Numbered from the stretch's first letter, positions 17,960-27,903 are shown. The stretch is DNA of 64,000 nucleotides from Ignatzschineria larvae DSM 13226 (GCF_038500265.1 NZ_CP150637.1:1793501-1857500), one strand, 5' to 3'. Program-made: numbers and translations. The notes: generated by a model from the sequence alone, not told the origin.

Positions 17960-18379
17960 TTAATAGTACCAACCAAATGGGCCACTAAAGAAGAATCCAT
18001 TATCCCAGGCAGCATTATCTGCCTCTTCCCAAGCAGCCATCTGTTCAGCTTGCATTGCATTCTCTTCTCGATAATCTTCCCACGCCATCTTATAACAGGC
18101 TTGGAATACAGGATTATTCACTGCACTGAGATATTTCGCTTCAAAAACTTTCTTCTCTGCAGGAGATAGGCTATTCGCCTGAGGCATCTCTTGCATTAGG
18201 CTTGCAGCTTGCGGGCTACATTGCGAAGCAAGGCTCACCTGCGTTTGAAGCATCTGTTCAGCGCGTGCTTTTGCTTCGGCCGATTTCTCTGCTGGCGTTA
18301 CTGCACAAGCCGCTACAATACCCACAGCTAGTAATAATATCGCTGCTTTTAAACCTGTTTTTTTCAATGGATATTTCAT
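17960..18379 (-). CDS. Small lipoprotein of unknown function
   Basis: A 139-residue lipoprotein. The signal peptide MKYPLKKTGLKAAILLLAVG ends in the lipobox VAAC. The mature part is helical and Ala/Glu/Gln-rich, with two cysteines (SQCSP and FQACYK). The C terminus is aromatic and rich in Gly, Trp and Tyr (NGFFFSGPFGWYY). The start is placed at 18379 because GAGGG lies seven bases upstream; the frame is open up to 18427 but without a better site. No homologue is recognised. Confidence 0.75.
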   Translation of the reverse strand: MKYPLKKTGLKAAILLLAVGIVAACAVTPAEKSAEAKARAEQMLQTQVSLASQCSPQAASLMQEMPQANSLSPAEKKVFEAKYLSAVNNPVFQACYKMAWEDYREENAMQAEQMAAWEEADNAAWDNGFFFSGPFGWYY

Positions 18380-18382
18380 CAT

Positions 18383-18822
18383 ATTACCCTCTCTATATTG
18401 CAATGTTTCATTAATTTCTAACGCCATTCTACTTAACCTTAATGTTGCGATATTGATTTCAATATTTACACCATCAATTTACATATACTAATTACAGACT
18501 AATCATATACTAATATTTACATACTTTACTACAATATACGAAAGCTCTCTACTTAGAAAATATTTTAACGCTTCTCTCGTAGCTATCGACATCTGCTCAA
18601 AATGCATTTTCTCTTTAAATTCACCTTTATGAATAAGCATCATAAGTTTTGTGAATCGTTAGTCCTTTTTTTATAAAAAGAGATGTGATATATCTAATAC
18701 ACTATTGGTTTATAACCCACAAGGTTCGATCGTCTAAAGCACCACCCCGCCTTTAAACACCAATAGGTCATTGAATCAATTAATAATTATAATACTAATG
18801 ACTTACACAAAAGGTGTTTCCC
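18383..18822. other. Gene-free stretch upstream of the MHS transporter
   Basis: About 440 AT-rich bases between divergent genes, presumably holding both promoters. No RNA gene, operator or repeat is convincingly visible. Confidence 0.4.
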
Positions 18823-20175
18823 ATGTCATCACAAATGCAAACAAAGTCTGCAGGTGCATCATCTGCATCTGACTCGCAAGCTACGCCTGCGCAAAATGTG
18901 CAGGAAAAGAATTCCTATACCCGTGTTGCTTTTGCGAGCTTTATTGGTACTGCTGTTGAGTTCTATGATTTCTATATCTTTGGCTTAGCGACAGCGCTCT
19001 TTATCGGTCCCTTATTCTTCCCATCTTCTAGTCCTGAAGCGCAATCGCTCCTTGCGTTTCTTACCTTTGGCGTAGCCTTTGTTGCACGTCCTGTAGGTTC
19101 AGCACTTTTTGGTCATTTCGGAGATAGAATTGGACGTAAAGCGACACTTGTCTCCTCACTACTCATTATGGGAATTAGTACCACTTTAATAGGCTTTCTT
19201 CCAACCTATCACTCTATAGGCTTTATGGCGCCCGTTCTACTCTGTCTCTTACGTTTTGGCCAAGGATTAGGCCTTGGTGGTGAATGGGGCGGTGCTGCAC
19301 TGTTAGCGACCGAGAATGCACCGAAAGGTAAACGCGCACTCTTTGGCATGTTCCCACAATTAGGTCCACCGATTGGCTTTATCGCTTCTTGTGCAATCTT
19401 CATTGTCATTGAACAAACCTTAAGTCCTGATAGCGTGAATGCTTGGGGCTGGCGTATTCCCTTTATTTTAAGTTCAGTGCTTGTCATTATCGGTTTATAT
19501 GTTCGAATCAGCATTATTGAAAGCCCGGCTTTCCAAAAAATTGAAAAACAACAAAATACTGTGCGTGTTCCTTTTGTAGAAATGTGTACCAAACATCTTA
19601 AAATGTTAGCACTCGGCTCTATCAGCATGGTTGCCTGTTATACGCTTTTCTTCATGATTACCGTCTTCTCACTGCAATATGCAACGACTCACGGGCTCTA
19701 TTCAAGAACCGAGTATCTATTAATGCTCTCTGTTGCCATTCTCTTTATGGCTCTAGCTTCACCGATTTCGGCAATGTTATCGGATAGATATGGCCGTAAA
19801 CCAATCCTGTTAATTAGCTATTTAATTATTATCATTGCCGGAACACTCTTTGGAAGCGCAATTTTAAGTGATCATACAGGCTTAACCTTGCTCTATCTCT
19901 CTTTTGGTCTTTTTGCCATGGGGCTGAACTTTGCACCAATGGGCGCGTTTCTACCTGAAATTTTCCCAACCAATATCCGCTATACCGGCGCTTCGATGAC
20001 CTACAACTTAGGCGGTATCTTAGGTGGATCATTACCGCCTTTCATCATCACCTATCTGATGGGATTTGATCGCGGCATCTACTATGTGGGTTTCTACGTT
20101 GCAATTGTTGCGGTCATCAGTTTCTTAGCCGTCTACTTTGTCAAAGAGACTAAAAATATTAGTATGATGGATTAA
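18823..20175 (+). CDS. MHS-family MFS transporter (ProP/KgtP/ShiA-like)
   Basis: A 450-residue inner-membrane secondary transporter with twelve predicted helices. It has the metabolite:H+ symporter signatures GTAVEFYDFYIFGLATALF near the N terminus, FGHFGDRIGRKATL after helix 2, GLGLGGEWGGAALLATENAP and, in the second half, SDRYGRKP. It probably imports a small organic acid, osmolyte or shikimate-like compound with protons; the substrate cannot be told. The ATG at 18823 is preferred because AAAGGTG, containing an in-frame GTG, serves as its ribosome binding site. Confidence 0.9.
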   Translation: MSSQMQTKSAGASSASDSQATPAQNVQEKNSYTRVAFASFIGTAVEFYDFYIFGLATALFIGPLFFPSSSPEAQSLLAFLTFGVAFVARPVGSALFGHFGDRIGRKATLVSSLLIMGISTTLIGFLPTYHSIGFMAPVLLCLLRFGQGLGLGGEWGGAALLATENAPKGKRALFGMFPQLGPPIGFIASCAIFIVIEQTLSPDSVNAWGWRIPFILSSVLVIIGLYVRISIIESPAFQKIEKQQNTVRVPFVEMCTKHLKMLALGSISMVACYTLFFMITVFSLQYATTHGLYSRTEYLLMLSVAILFMALASPISAMLSDRYGRKPILLISYLIIIIAGTLFGSAILSDHTGLTLLYLSFGLFAMGLNFAPMGAFLPEIFPTNIRYTGASMTYNLGGILGGSLPPFIITYLMGFDRGIYYVGFYVAIVAVISFLAVYFVKETKNISMMD

Positions 20176-20238
20176 TGGCTAATAGGGTTATCATACAGCC
20201 ACTCCGTATAACAGCGAAATGATCAAACCAATAAAAAT

Positions 20239-20279
20239 CCCATTCTGAGACTTTCATAGTCCTTAGAATGGGGTTCTTT
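20239..20279 (+). terminator. Terminator after the MHS transporter
   Basis: CCCATTCT (20239-20246) pairs with AGAATGGG (20265-20272), with an inner GACT/AGTC pairing, followed by GTTCTTTG. Confidence 0.75.
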
Positions 20280-20318
20280 GATTTTATAATATCTCTAATT
20301 ATTGACTACTAATCTCAA

Positions 20319-20455
20319 TATAGTAAATTTGGTTTAAGAAAACATAAAACCGTACTAAACAACACTTGCAAGATGCCGGATAGAACAGCTTTCTTACTTG
20401 TTACAACTGATGCGCCGGCATTTCAATAAGCTTATTTTAAACCGATCTTACTATA
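20319..20455 (+). mobile_element. MITE-like repeat copy A (internally shortened)
   Basis: 137 bases with ends TATAGTAAATTTGGTTTAAG and, inverted, TATAGTAAGATCGGTTTAAA. It matches the 175-bp copy at 53517 in the same orientation but lacks about 38 bases after the left end. It lies between the transporter terminator and sdaA. Confidence 0.85.
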
Positions 20456-20490
20456 TTATCCTTAAAGCTTTTTCAATATTAGTAGTCTTA

Positions 20491-21858
20491 TTAATCACAA
20501 GGCGCGAGTTTAATCGCTAATCCTCCTTGAGAGGTTTCCCGGTATTTCGCATTAATATCTTTCCCTGTTTCATACATTGTCTCGATCACTTTATCTAAGC
20601 AGACCCTAGGATCACTTGAACGGCGCATTGACATCCGAGAAGCATTAATTGCTTTTACCGCTGCAATCGCATTGCGCTCAATACAAGGCACTTGTACTTG
20701 CCCAGCAACAGGGTCACAAGTCAATCCTAGATTATGCTCCATTGCAATCTCAGCGGCATTACAGACCTGTTTCGGTGTCCCCCCGAGCAATTCAGTTAAA
20801 GCACCGGCTGCCATCGAACAGGCCACACCGACTTCCCCTTGGCAACCTACTTCAGCCCCTGAAATTGAAGCATTCATCTTATAGAGTGTTCCAATCACGC
20901 CGGCCACTAAAAAGAAACGGCTATAAGCATTCTCATCCACAGGATGAATAAAGCGATCATAATAAGAGAGAACCGCAGGAATAATTCCACAAGCACCATT
21001 AGTCGGCGCTGTGACCACCCGTCCACCGGCGGCATTCTCCTCATTCACTGCTAAGGCAAACATATTCACCCAATCAACAACTGCCATCGGGTCGGTATTG
21101 TGTTTACCCTCTGCAAGTAACATATTCCGAAGTGCCGGCGCTCGGCGGGGTACGCGAAGAGGCCCAGGTAATAAGCCCTCAGTCGTCGAACCTCGAGCAA
21201 TCCCATCTTTCATCACCTGCCAAACATCAGCAAAATGCGCCATAATCTCTTCCCGGCTTCGAAGCGCTAGCTCATTTCTCATCACAAGAGATGAGAGCGA
21301 TAATCCTGTTTCATCACAGTAACGACAGAGATCTGCGGCATATTGATAAGGATAAGGTACTTGAATAGTCGATGTTTCCTCTTCACCAAAGTGTTCTTCA
21401 TCCACAATAAAACCACCACCAATAGAGTAGTAAGTCTTTCTCAACAGGATCTGATCACCATTTAAGGCAGTAATCGTCATGCCATTTTCATGTAGTGGGA
21501 GATTGTGTCGATGGAAATTCATACTACTCTCTAGAGGGAAATCCACCTCTTTGATGCCATCGGCGATCATTAAATGCCCTGTTTGCGCAACTTTTTCCAC
21601 AAAAGGCGCGATATTATCAATATCAACAGTATCCGGAAGATTTCCTGCTAATCCCATAATAATGGCGCTATCGGTCGCATGCCCTTTTCCAGTTAAAGAG
21701 AGTGAACCATATACATCCACTACAATCCGAGAAACAGAGTCAATCAGCCCCTCAGACTGCAACTGATCCACAAAGGATTTACCGGCTTTCATAGGACCGA
21801 CAGTATGAGAACTTGAGGGGCCAATACCAATTTTGAAAATTTCAAATACACTAATCAT
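20491..21858 (-). CDS. sdaA: L-serine ammonia-lyase, iron-sulfur type
   Basis: It deaminates L-serine to pyruvate and ammonia in the cytosol using a [4Fe-4S] cluster. The single-chain form is 455 residues, like E. coli SdaA/SdaB. Signatures are IGIGPSSSHTVGPMKAG at the N terminus, APTNGACGIIPA in the middle, and the C-terminal cysteines in KQVCNAAEIAMEHNLGL, TCDPVAG and QVPCIERNA, which include the expected cluster ligands. TAGGAA precedes the ATG. The serine permease sdaC lies upstream on the same strand, separated by about 440 bases that carry a 17-bp triplicate. Confidence 0.97.
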   Translation of the reverse strand: MISVFEIFKIGIGPSSSHTVGPMKAGKSFVDQLQSEGLIDSVSRIVVDVYGSLSLTGKGHATDSAIIMGLAGNLPDTVDIDNIAPFVEKVAQTGHLMIADGIKEVDFPLESSMNFHRHNLPLHENGMTITALNGDQILLRKTYYSIGGGFIVDEEHFGEEETSTIQVPYPYQYAADLCRYCDETGLSLSSLVMRNELALRSREEIMAHFADVWQVMKDGIARGSTTEGLLPGPLRVPRRAPALRNMLLAEGKHNTDPMAVVDWVNMFALAVNEENAAGGRVVTAPTNGACGIIPAVLSYYDRFIHPVDENAYSRFFLVAGVIGTLYKMNASISGAEVGCQGEVGVACSMAAGALTELLGGTPKQVCNAAEIAMEHNLGLTCDPVAGQVQVPCIERNAIAAVKAINASRMSMRRSSDPRVCLDKVIETMYETGKDINAKYRETSQGGLAIKLAPCD

Positions 21859-22041
21859 AATTCACTTTCCTAATTTAAAAGTGCAACAAGCTAATCACTA
21901 AGTCCCGTGAGAGAAATCCTTCATATATAACGCTTCATTATAAGTATTAAATCAAGAGTAGCATCTCTTTACTGGAATTGTTTACCACTCAATCACGCCT
22001 ATATTAAGCTCAAACATATTTATCTTGTTGATTATTTAAGG

Positions 22042-22092
22042 GATATTATCTATCAATAGATACTATCTATTAATAAATACTATCTATTAATA
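22042..22092. repeat. Three tandem copies of a 17-bp AT-rich unit
   Basis: GATATTATCTATCAATA, GATACTATCTATTAATA and AATACTATCTATTAATA follow each other without gaps, about 185-235 bases upstream of sdaA. They could be an array of regulator sites or simple-sequence drift. Confidence 0.85.
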
Positions 22093-22225
22093 TATTTTAA
22101 TGGTTAAAATACTCATTATTCGTTAGTTTTGGTTATTACCAATAGGTATTTCTACAAATCAAGGAGAGGATTATAAGCTAGTGCTGTACTAGATTGTAGA
22201 TTAATCTTTTATCTTTTACCTTTAA

Positions 22226-22261
22226 AGTATGGCTACTCTACTTTGACAAAGTAACCATACT
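22226..22261 (-). terminator. Possible hairpin after sdaC
   Basis: AGTATGG and CCATACT arms with an inner TACTTTG/CAAAGTA pairing lie just past the sdaC stop. The T-run is poor on the minus strand, so this is a weak terminator candidate. Confidence 0.4.
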
Positions 22262-22299
22262 ATTGTCATTAAAATTGCTTTCCTCAACAGTGAGCGCTA

Positions 22300-23667
22300 T
22301 CAACTAATGAGGGAGTTAATAATACCGTAGAATACCGCTGAAATTGCAATTAATCCCATGATGACAACAAAGACATTACTCATAGCCCCTTGATATTTCT
22401 TCATTGCAGGTACTTTACGAATTGCATACATCGGCATCAAGAAAAGAAGCATTGCAATAATAGGGCCACCTAATGTTTCAATCATCCCCAAAATACTAGG
22501 ATTTAATGTGGCGACAATCCAAGTGGTAATCAACATAAAGGCTGCTGTAATTTTGTTCAAACGATTTTTATCAATCGTTTTACCTTTATCCCGTAAGCGC
22601 TTAATCACAAGTCCATTGAAGCCCTCTCTTGCCCCTAAATAATGGCCTAAGAATGATTTGGTAATCGCAACAAAGGCAATAAAGGGTGCAATATACGCAA
22701 TGACGGGTGCTTCAAAATGGTTTGCTAAGTAAGATAAGATACTGATATTTTGTTCTTTTGCTTCTGCTAAATTTTCAGGTGAAAGGCTAAAGACACAGCT
22801 AAAGACGAAGAACATCACTGTAATCACCATCATAATATGGGCAAAGGCTAATATTTTAGAACATTTCTGCTCGGCATTTTCACCATACTCTTCCCGTTTG
22901 GCAACCGCAAAGGCTGAGATAATCGGAGAATGGTTAAAAGAGAAGACCATCACGGGAATCGCTAACCATAAGGTCACCCATAATCCTTGTCCTAAATTGG
23001 CATAACTAACAGCATTAGCCTTACTAAATGAGAGCGTCTCTAAAATAGCACCATTCCACTGTGGAATCAGATAGAGCGCTAATAGCATCAAAACAGCCAC
23101 AAATGGGAAGACTAATACACTCATCGCTTTCACAATCGCTTGCTCACCAAATCGTACAATTCCCATAATACCAACAATTAATACCAAAGATAGAATGATA
23201 CGCGGTGGCGCAGACATGTGTAGCTGATTGACAATAAAGCTCTCCACAGTATTAGTAATCGCAACGCTATATACGAGCAGAATGGGATAGATCGCGAAGA
23301 AATAGAGAAGCGTTATCAATTTGCCGGCTCGCTTACCGAAATGCTCTTCCACCACTTCTGTAATATCTTCGCCGGGATTTTTGCCAGATAAGACAAAGCG
23401 GCAAAGACCTCGATGGGCATAGAAAGTCATTGGAAAAGCTAAAACTAACATAATTAAGAGTGGAATCAAGCCACTAATACCGGCATTAATCGGTAAGAAG
23501 AGAACACCGGCACCAATAGCCGTACCATATAGGCCGAGCATCCAGACAGTATCTGAGCGGCGCCAAGCTAATTTTGACTTTGCTTTCGTGGTAGATTGTT
23601 CCGTTCGAGTTTCAATTGAGGTATCAGTGGGGCTTATAGCAATAGAGCTAACTTGATTGGCACACAT
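22300..23667 (-). CDS. sdaC: Serine transporter of the HAAAP family
   Basis: A 455-residue inner-membrane H+/serine symporter with about eleven helices. Conserved features are [22 protein letters not shown] in the first helix, [21 protein letters not shown] in the middle, and [16 protein letters not shown]. The start is set at the ATG at 23667 with GGAG upstream; the frame stays open to 23745 but has no better site. It provides substrate for the serine deaminase encoded downstream on the same strand. Weak possibility: a threonine or tryptophan permease of the same family. Confidence 0.92.
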   Translation of the reverse strand: MCANQVSSIAISPTDTSIETRTEQSTTKAKSKLAWRRSDTVWMLGLYGTAIGAGVLFLPINAGISGLIPLLIMLVLAFPMTFYAHRGLCRFVLSGKNPGEDITEVVEEHFGKRAGKLITLLYFFAIYPILLVYSVAITNTVESFIVNQLHMSAPPRIILSLVLIVGIMGIVRFGEQAIVKAMSVLVFPFVAVLMLLALYLIPQWNGAILETLSFSKANAVSYANLGQGLWVTLWLAIPVMVFSFNHSPIISAFAVAKREEYGENAEQKCSKILAFAHIMMVITVMFFVFSCVFSLSPENLAEAKEQNISILSYLANHFEAPVIAYIAPFIAFVAITKSFLGHYLGAREGFNGLVIKRLRDKGKTIDKNRLNKITAAFMLITTWIVATLNPSILGMIETLGGPIIAMLLFLMPMYAIRKVPAMKKYQGAMSNVFVVIMGLIAISAVFYGIINSLIS

Positions 23668-24018
23668 AATGGTATCTCCAAAAATTAATGCGATAAAAAT
23701 AAGATTCAAAGTCCCTACTAACCAAGCGTTTTCGACACTGTTCACTTAAATAACGGCAACAAAGATACAATTCAACCTAGCTGTATCAAAAATAGTTGAA
23801 TTTAAAAGTTTTGAGTTAAAATTAACCAAGAGCGTTATTTGTGAGAGCTGATTGCTTTAAAGTGCGATTCCACTTTGGAAGGCCTTTTTAGGATTACACT
23901 CTCATTACCATTCCCTAAACAGAGAATCTAACACTACCTAATAGTAATCGGTATAATCTAATGAGCAATCAGTTTAGTAGGACTCTTAAGCGCCTATGTT
24001 AGTGTGAATAGGCGACAC

Positions 24019-24174
24019 TTATTGCATAACAGCTATAGAGGGTGGATGAATTCCTTCTAATTTATAAGCATTATTAAAAGTGATCAACGCACATACTACG
24101 CTTTCACATAGCTCTCGACTCTCTCTATTGTGATTATGACAATAGCGATATCTAACTGGATATCCTTGAATCAT
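24019..24174 (-). CDS. Unrecognised 51-residue protein downstream of focA
   Basis: A short reading frame with a strong ribosome binding site (GGGGAGG, eight bases before the ATG), beginning 41 bases after the focA stop on the same strand. The product is MIQGYPVRYRYCHNHN to HPPSIAVMQ, with three cysteines, two histidines near residue 13-15 and a short hydrophobic stretch (VVCALITF). No family is recognised. The ribosome binding site and its position suggest it is translated from the focA transcript; without homologues it could still be chance. Confidence 0.5.
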   Translation of the reverse strand: MIQGYPVRYRYCHNHNRESRELCESVVCALITFNNAYKLEGIHPPSIAVMQ

Positions 24175-24215
24175 AATAGAAACCTCCCCGTTAATGCCGA
24201 TTCTTATATTGGAAT

Positions 24216-25064
24216 CTAACGTTGTTTAAGATAGATCAGCCAATAGATAAGCCCCACTAACACCGCGCCACCGATAATGTTACCTATCGTGACCGGTAAT
24301 AAATTATTGAACAAAAATTCCGTACTATTTAAATGCGGGAATGCCTCCGGCGATGAGCCCACTTGTGCCCAAAATGATGGTGGCGCCCATTTTTTAATAA
24401 TGATACCGAGCGGGATTAAAAACATATTCGCGATACTATGTTCAAAACCACTCGCTACAAACATCGCTATCGGTAGAATGAGCGCAAATAATTTATCCAT
24501 TAACGTTTTGCCGGCATAACTCATCCATACAGCTAAACAGACCATCAAGTTTGCTAAAATCCCTAAACAGATTGCTTCTACAAAACTGTGTTCTACTTTA
24601 TGCTCGGCAAACTGTAATAAATTAAGCCCCCACGCGCCCTCGGCAACCTTATATTGCCCTGAATACCAGATCAATCCGACAAAAAAGAGTGCACCGATAA
24701 AATTACCCAGATAAACATACCCCCAATACCGGAGCATCCGCTGCCAACTAATTCTTCCTGTAGCTTTCGGGATAATTGTTAATACTGCTGAAGTAAAGAG
24801 ATCCGCACCACAAACAACCACCAACATTAATCCTAATGAGAAACAGATTCCCCCAATTAACTTCGCCCAACCGATGGGCACTAAGCTCGTGCCGGTCGTA
24901 ACTGTAATGTAAAAGACTACGGCAATAGAGATAAATATTCCCGCCATAAAAGCCGATAACAATGTTTCCTTAAAAGATTTACCCGCTTTATAACAATAAA
25001 TATCATCAGCGACTTGAGCCATCTCTTTTGGTAACAATAAATTACAACCGCTATCTATTTTCAT
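24216..25064 (-). CDS. focA: Formate/nitrite transporter family channel (FocA-like)
   Basis: A 282-residue inner-membrane protein of the FNT pentamer family with six helices. FocA-type signatures are ILANLMVCLAVWMSYAG and VASGFEHSIANMFLIPLG, with the gating histidine in FEHS. It moves formate across the inner membrane. pflB is not adjacent. Instead the gene is divergent from the formamidase amiF across about 595 bases, so it may export or balance formate made from formamide. The start at 25064 has AAAGAG upstream. Confidence 0.92.
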   Translation of the reverse strand: MKIDSGCNLLLPKEMAQVADDIYCYKAGKSFKETLLSAFMAGIFISIAVVFYITVTTGTSLVPIGWAKLIGGICFSLGLMLVVVCGADLFTSAVLTIIPKATGRISWQRMLRYWGYVYLGNFIGALFFVGLIWYSGQYKVAEGAWGLNLLQFAEHKVEHSFVEAICLGILANLMVCLAVWMSYAGKTLMDKLFALILPIAMFVASGFEHSIANMFLIPLGIIIKKWAPPSFWAQVGSSPEAFPHLNSTEFLFNNLLPVTIGNIIGGAVLVGLIYWLIYLKQR

Positions 25065-25659
25065 ATCCGATCTCTTTATTGAGGTTCGTCTTACTACGTT
25101 GATGAATATAGCACAGATAAGGTTTAAAAAATTTGACCTAGATTATGATAATTTATTATCAAATAATTTAAATAAAGTTAACTCATAGCTATTTAAGACT
25201 TATATTAATTTATAAGTTATAGCTTTATCTATTTTATTCTTATATATCAATGAGTCATAACTCAGATAGCACGACCTTATGATCTTCTCTTCTCTATCTT
25301 TTCTCCTTCTCAAATATCTCATTAAAAATATTAATGAAGAAATAAGAGACCTACAAAGGAAAAATAGGATAAAAGAAGCATCAAAGAGCTGAACCGAGCG
25401 GAACTGAGCCGATCGTCTCTCAATCATTGATCAATGCCTCTCCAATACCCTACTTCTATCTGTTATTTTTGATCTGTTATTCCATAGATCGAAATTCTAG
25501 AATTTAACACAGCGCAATTTACAAAAACTTAAATACTTATCAATTTATTTAAAAATATTTCTTTTAATTATTTATTATCTGTATTATATTAATAATGCGA
25601 TTTAAATATTTTAGTCGCGGAATTTAATATCAAAAAACTTTTTAGTAAGGAGTGATGTT
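25065..25659. other. Divergent control region between focA and amiF
   Basis: 595 AT-rich bases with no credible gene; a 75-codon frame on the minus strand (25200-25427) has no support. Both promoters must lie here. The only ordered site noticed is the palindrome at 25141-25160. Confidence 0.45.
25141..25160. promoter_or_regulatory. Palindromic operator candidate upstream of focA
   Basis: GATTATGATAATTTATTATC contains TGATAAT and ATTATCA arms and resembles a Fur box with one extra base. It lies about 77 bases ahead of focA. FNR control would also be plausible for focA, but the 5-4-5 FNR spacing is not met. Confidence 0.35.
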
Positions 25660-26664
25660 ATGGGTTCAATCGGAAGTATGACTAAACCAGAATTAGGTTT
25701 CCTCGTTGCAGCAGTACAATATCCTGTACCTGTTGTGAATAGCCGTGCAGATATCGACAAACAGATCGACAATATCGTACGTATTATCCACCATACAAAA
25801 GCAGGATATCCTGGCTTAGAGCTCATTATCTTCCCTGAATATAGTACGCAAGGGTTGAATACTGAAAAATGGCTCACTGAAGAATTCTTAATCGATGTCC
25901 CTGGCAAAGAGACTGATATCTACGCACAAGCTTGTAAAGAGGCTGGGGTTTATGGAGTATTCTCTATTATTGAGCGTAATCCTGATCCTACCAAAAACCC
26001 TTTTGATACTGCGATTATCATTAATCCTGAAGGGGAAATTATCCTTAAATACCGTAAACTCTTCCCATGGACTCCGATCGAGCCTTGGTCACCAGGAGAT
26101 CTAGGTATGCCGGTATGTGAAGGCCCTGGCGGTAGTAAATTAGCAGTTTGTATCTGTCATGACGGAATGATTCCTGAAGTAGCTCGTGAAGCGGCTTACA
26201 AAGGTGCAAACGTCTTTATCCGTATCTCTGGCTATAGCACGCAAGTACAAGATCAATGGATCTTAACCAACCGTTCAAATGCGTGGCATAACCTTATGTA
26301 CACCGTATCTGTCAACTGTGCTGGTTATGATGGTACTTTCTACTACTTCGGTGAAGGCCAAATCTGTAACTTTGATGGAACCGTATTACAACAAGGAACC
26401 CGTTCACCCGGTGAGATTGTAACCGGTGAAATCTACCCTGTGCTTGCAGATGGTGCTCGCAGAACGTGGGGCTTAGAGAACAATATCTATAACCTTGGTA
26501 ACCGTGCCTATGTGGGTGACCCAGGTGGCGACCACGAAACAGAACTAACTTATATCCACGATCTTGCTAATGGTAAATATAAATTACCTTGGGATAAAGA
26601 TATCAAGATCAAAGATGGTTCGATCTATGGTTATCCTGTAAAAGGTAAACATTACGACAAATAA
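25660..26664 (+). CDS. amiF: Formamidase
   Basis: It hydrolyses formamide to formate and ammonia. The 334-residue protein is nitrilase-fold and very close to Helicobacter pylori AmiF as I recall it, with the identical opening MGSIGSM and long matching stretches. The catalytic triad is at the expected positions: Glu60 in IIFPEYS, Lys133 in KYRKLFPW and Cys166 in CICHDGM. Aliphatic amidase AmiE is the alternative, but the start and C-terminal half are of the AmiF type. AAGGAG precedes the ATG. It faces focA and ends at its own terminator. Confidence 0.95.
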   Translation: MGSIGSMTKPELGFLVAAVQYPVPVVNSRADIDKQIDNIVRIIHHTKAGYPGLELIIFPEYSTQGLNTEKWLTEEFLIDVPGKETDIYAQACKEAGVYGVFSIIERNPDPTKNPFDTAIIINPEGEIILKYRKLFPWTPIEPWSPGDLGMPVCEGPGGSKLAVCICHDGMIPEVAREAAYKGANVFIRISGYSTQVQDQWILTNRSNAWHNLMYTVSVNCAGYDGTFYYFGEGQICNFDGTVLQQGTRSPGEIVTGEIYPVLADGARRTWGLENNIYNLGNRAYVGDPGGDHETELTYIHDLANGKYKLPWDKDIKIKDGSIYGYPVKGKHYDK

Positions 26665-27128
26665 TGAGTAAGTCATCAACGGATAAGTAATGTATCAGCC
26701 AATAATGCACCCATAAATAACGTATAACTGATGCAGTTTACCTAGGCAACATTAAAATGATCATCTCCAAATAGTTTTAAATTGCCTATCACTTATTCAA
26801 TGAACTTCTCTTAAGATCGAGAGAGATTAAGATTAAAAGCCTAGTTTTTGAAAGTACAATACTGAAAGTGCTTCAAGACTAGGCTTTTCTATTGCCGATT
26901 ATTCATTACCCATTTAATCACTGACTTTATAATATCTAACTTTAATATCTGACGTTCTTTAATATGTGACTTTAATAGCCGATAATAATTATTTCCTAAG
27001 CAAAAGAATCATCAATTTAACCCCCTAATATTAAAATAAAAAACCAAAATTATACATTTGTAAGTTAAAAAAGTTTATGCAATAATCGCATTATCTCTTA
27101 ACCCCAAAATGATAAGGTTCTATATACC
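26665..27128. other. Gene-free stretch between amiF and a small lipoprotein
   Basis: It holds the amiF terminator and then, at 26922-26979, four loose copies of a TGACTTTAATATC-like unit. Near 27060 a TTGTAA/AATAAT pair with about 17 bases between could be the promoter of the next gene. No gene is visible. Confidence 0.45.
26835..26888 (+). terminator. Terminator after amiF
   Basis: AAAAGCCTAGT (26835-26845) and ACTAGGCTTTT (26878-26888) form an 11-bp stem over a long, partly self-paired loop, about 170 bases past amiF. Confidence 0.65.
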
Positions 27129-27554
27129 ATGAAACAATTAAAACTCTTTTTTACCCTCTGTATTTTTGCTTTTGTTGCTGTAGCGTGTTCTAACAGCTCT
27201 GATTCTCCTGAAGCAGCGACTAAAGAATTTGTGAAAGTCTTCTTCGAAGGGAAAGGCGATAGCGATAAATTACTCGATATTATCTATGTCCCTGATAGCG
27301 ACAAAATGGATCCTCAAGAAAAATCAATGGTAATGGGTAAATTAGCTATGTTTACACAAATGGCCAAAGAAGATACCGATGCTAAAGGTGGCGTGAAAGA
27401 GGTTAAAATTGATAACGTTACTTACAATGAAGATAAAACTCAAGCTGCTGTTACTATGACCGTTGTTTATGGTAATGGTGAAACAAATGATGGTGAAGGG
27501 AATGCTTTAGATCTCATCAAACAAGATGGTAAATGGAAAGTGAACCTTAAATAA
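27129..27554 (+). CDS. Small lipoprotein with DUF4878-like fold
   Basis: A 141-residue protein with a lipoprotein signal peptide ending FVAVACSN (lipid cysteine at residue 20). The domain that follows begins SPEAATKEFVKVFFEGKGD and ends DLIKQDGKWKVNLK. This layout is typical of DUF4878/SnoaL-like lipoproteins, whose function is unknown. It is probably attached to the inner or outer membrane, facing the periplasm. It is a single-gene unit with a strong terminator. Confidence 0.75.
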   Translation: MKQLKLFFTLCIFAFVAVACSNSSDSPEAATKEFVKVFFEGKGDSDKLLDIIYVPDSDKMDPQEKSMVMGKLAMFTQMAKEDTDAKGGVKEVKIDNVTYNEDKTQAAVTMTVVYGNGETNDGEGNALDLIKQDGKWKVNLK

Positions 27555-27615
27555 TCAATCAGTACTATATCATTCTGAATAATGACTGAACGATATTCAT
27601 TGAAATAGAAAGAGA

Positions 27616-27643
27616 TGCTGTGATTCCGATCACAGCATTTTTT
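27616..27643 (+). terminator. Terminator after the DUF4878-like lipoprotein
   Basis: TGCTGTGAT and ATCACAGCA form a 9-bp stem with a 4-base loop, followed by TTTTTT. Confidence 0.9.
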
Positions 27644-27695
27644 ATGCTTCCAACTTTCCCTTTTATATTTTCTATTTTATCTTTGCTTTTATCTT

Positions 27696-27869
27696 TATAG
27701 TAAGATCGGTTCAAAAAAAGCTTGTTAAAATTCTGGCGCATCGGCTGATCGAGACAAGGAAGCTGTTCTATCCGGCATCCTGCAAATGTTGGTGAGTCAG
27801 TTTTTATCTTCTTTTAAAACCCTACAATAGCTGTTTAAAATCCATTTTTCTTAAACCAAATTTACTATA
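27696..27869 (-). mobile_element. MITE-like repeat copy B
   Basis: 174 bases from TATAGTAAGATCGGTTCAAA to the inverted mate CTTAAACCAAATTTACTATA. It is the reverse orientation of the copy at 53517, with both terminal repeats intact. It ends 34 bases before the YiiX-like gene. Confidence 0.88.
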
Positions 27870-27903
27870 CTTTTTTTCTAGCCCCTCACCTTTAGTCATA
27901 GCA

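Noticed and set aside
25141..25160. FNR site ahead of focA
   Set aside because: The palindrome does not fit TTGAT-N4-ATCAA spacing; kept only as an unspecified operator candidate resembling a Fur box.
25200..25427. 75-codon minus-strand frame between focA and amiF
   Set aside because: No ribosome binding site, composition of AT-rich noncoding DNA, and it would fill the control region of two divergent genes.
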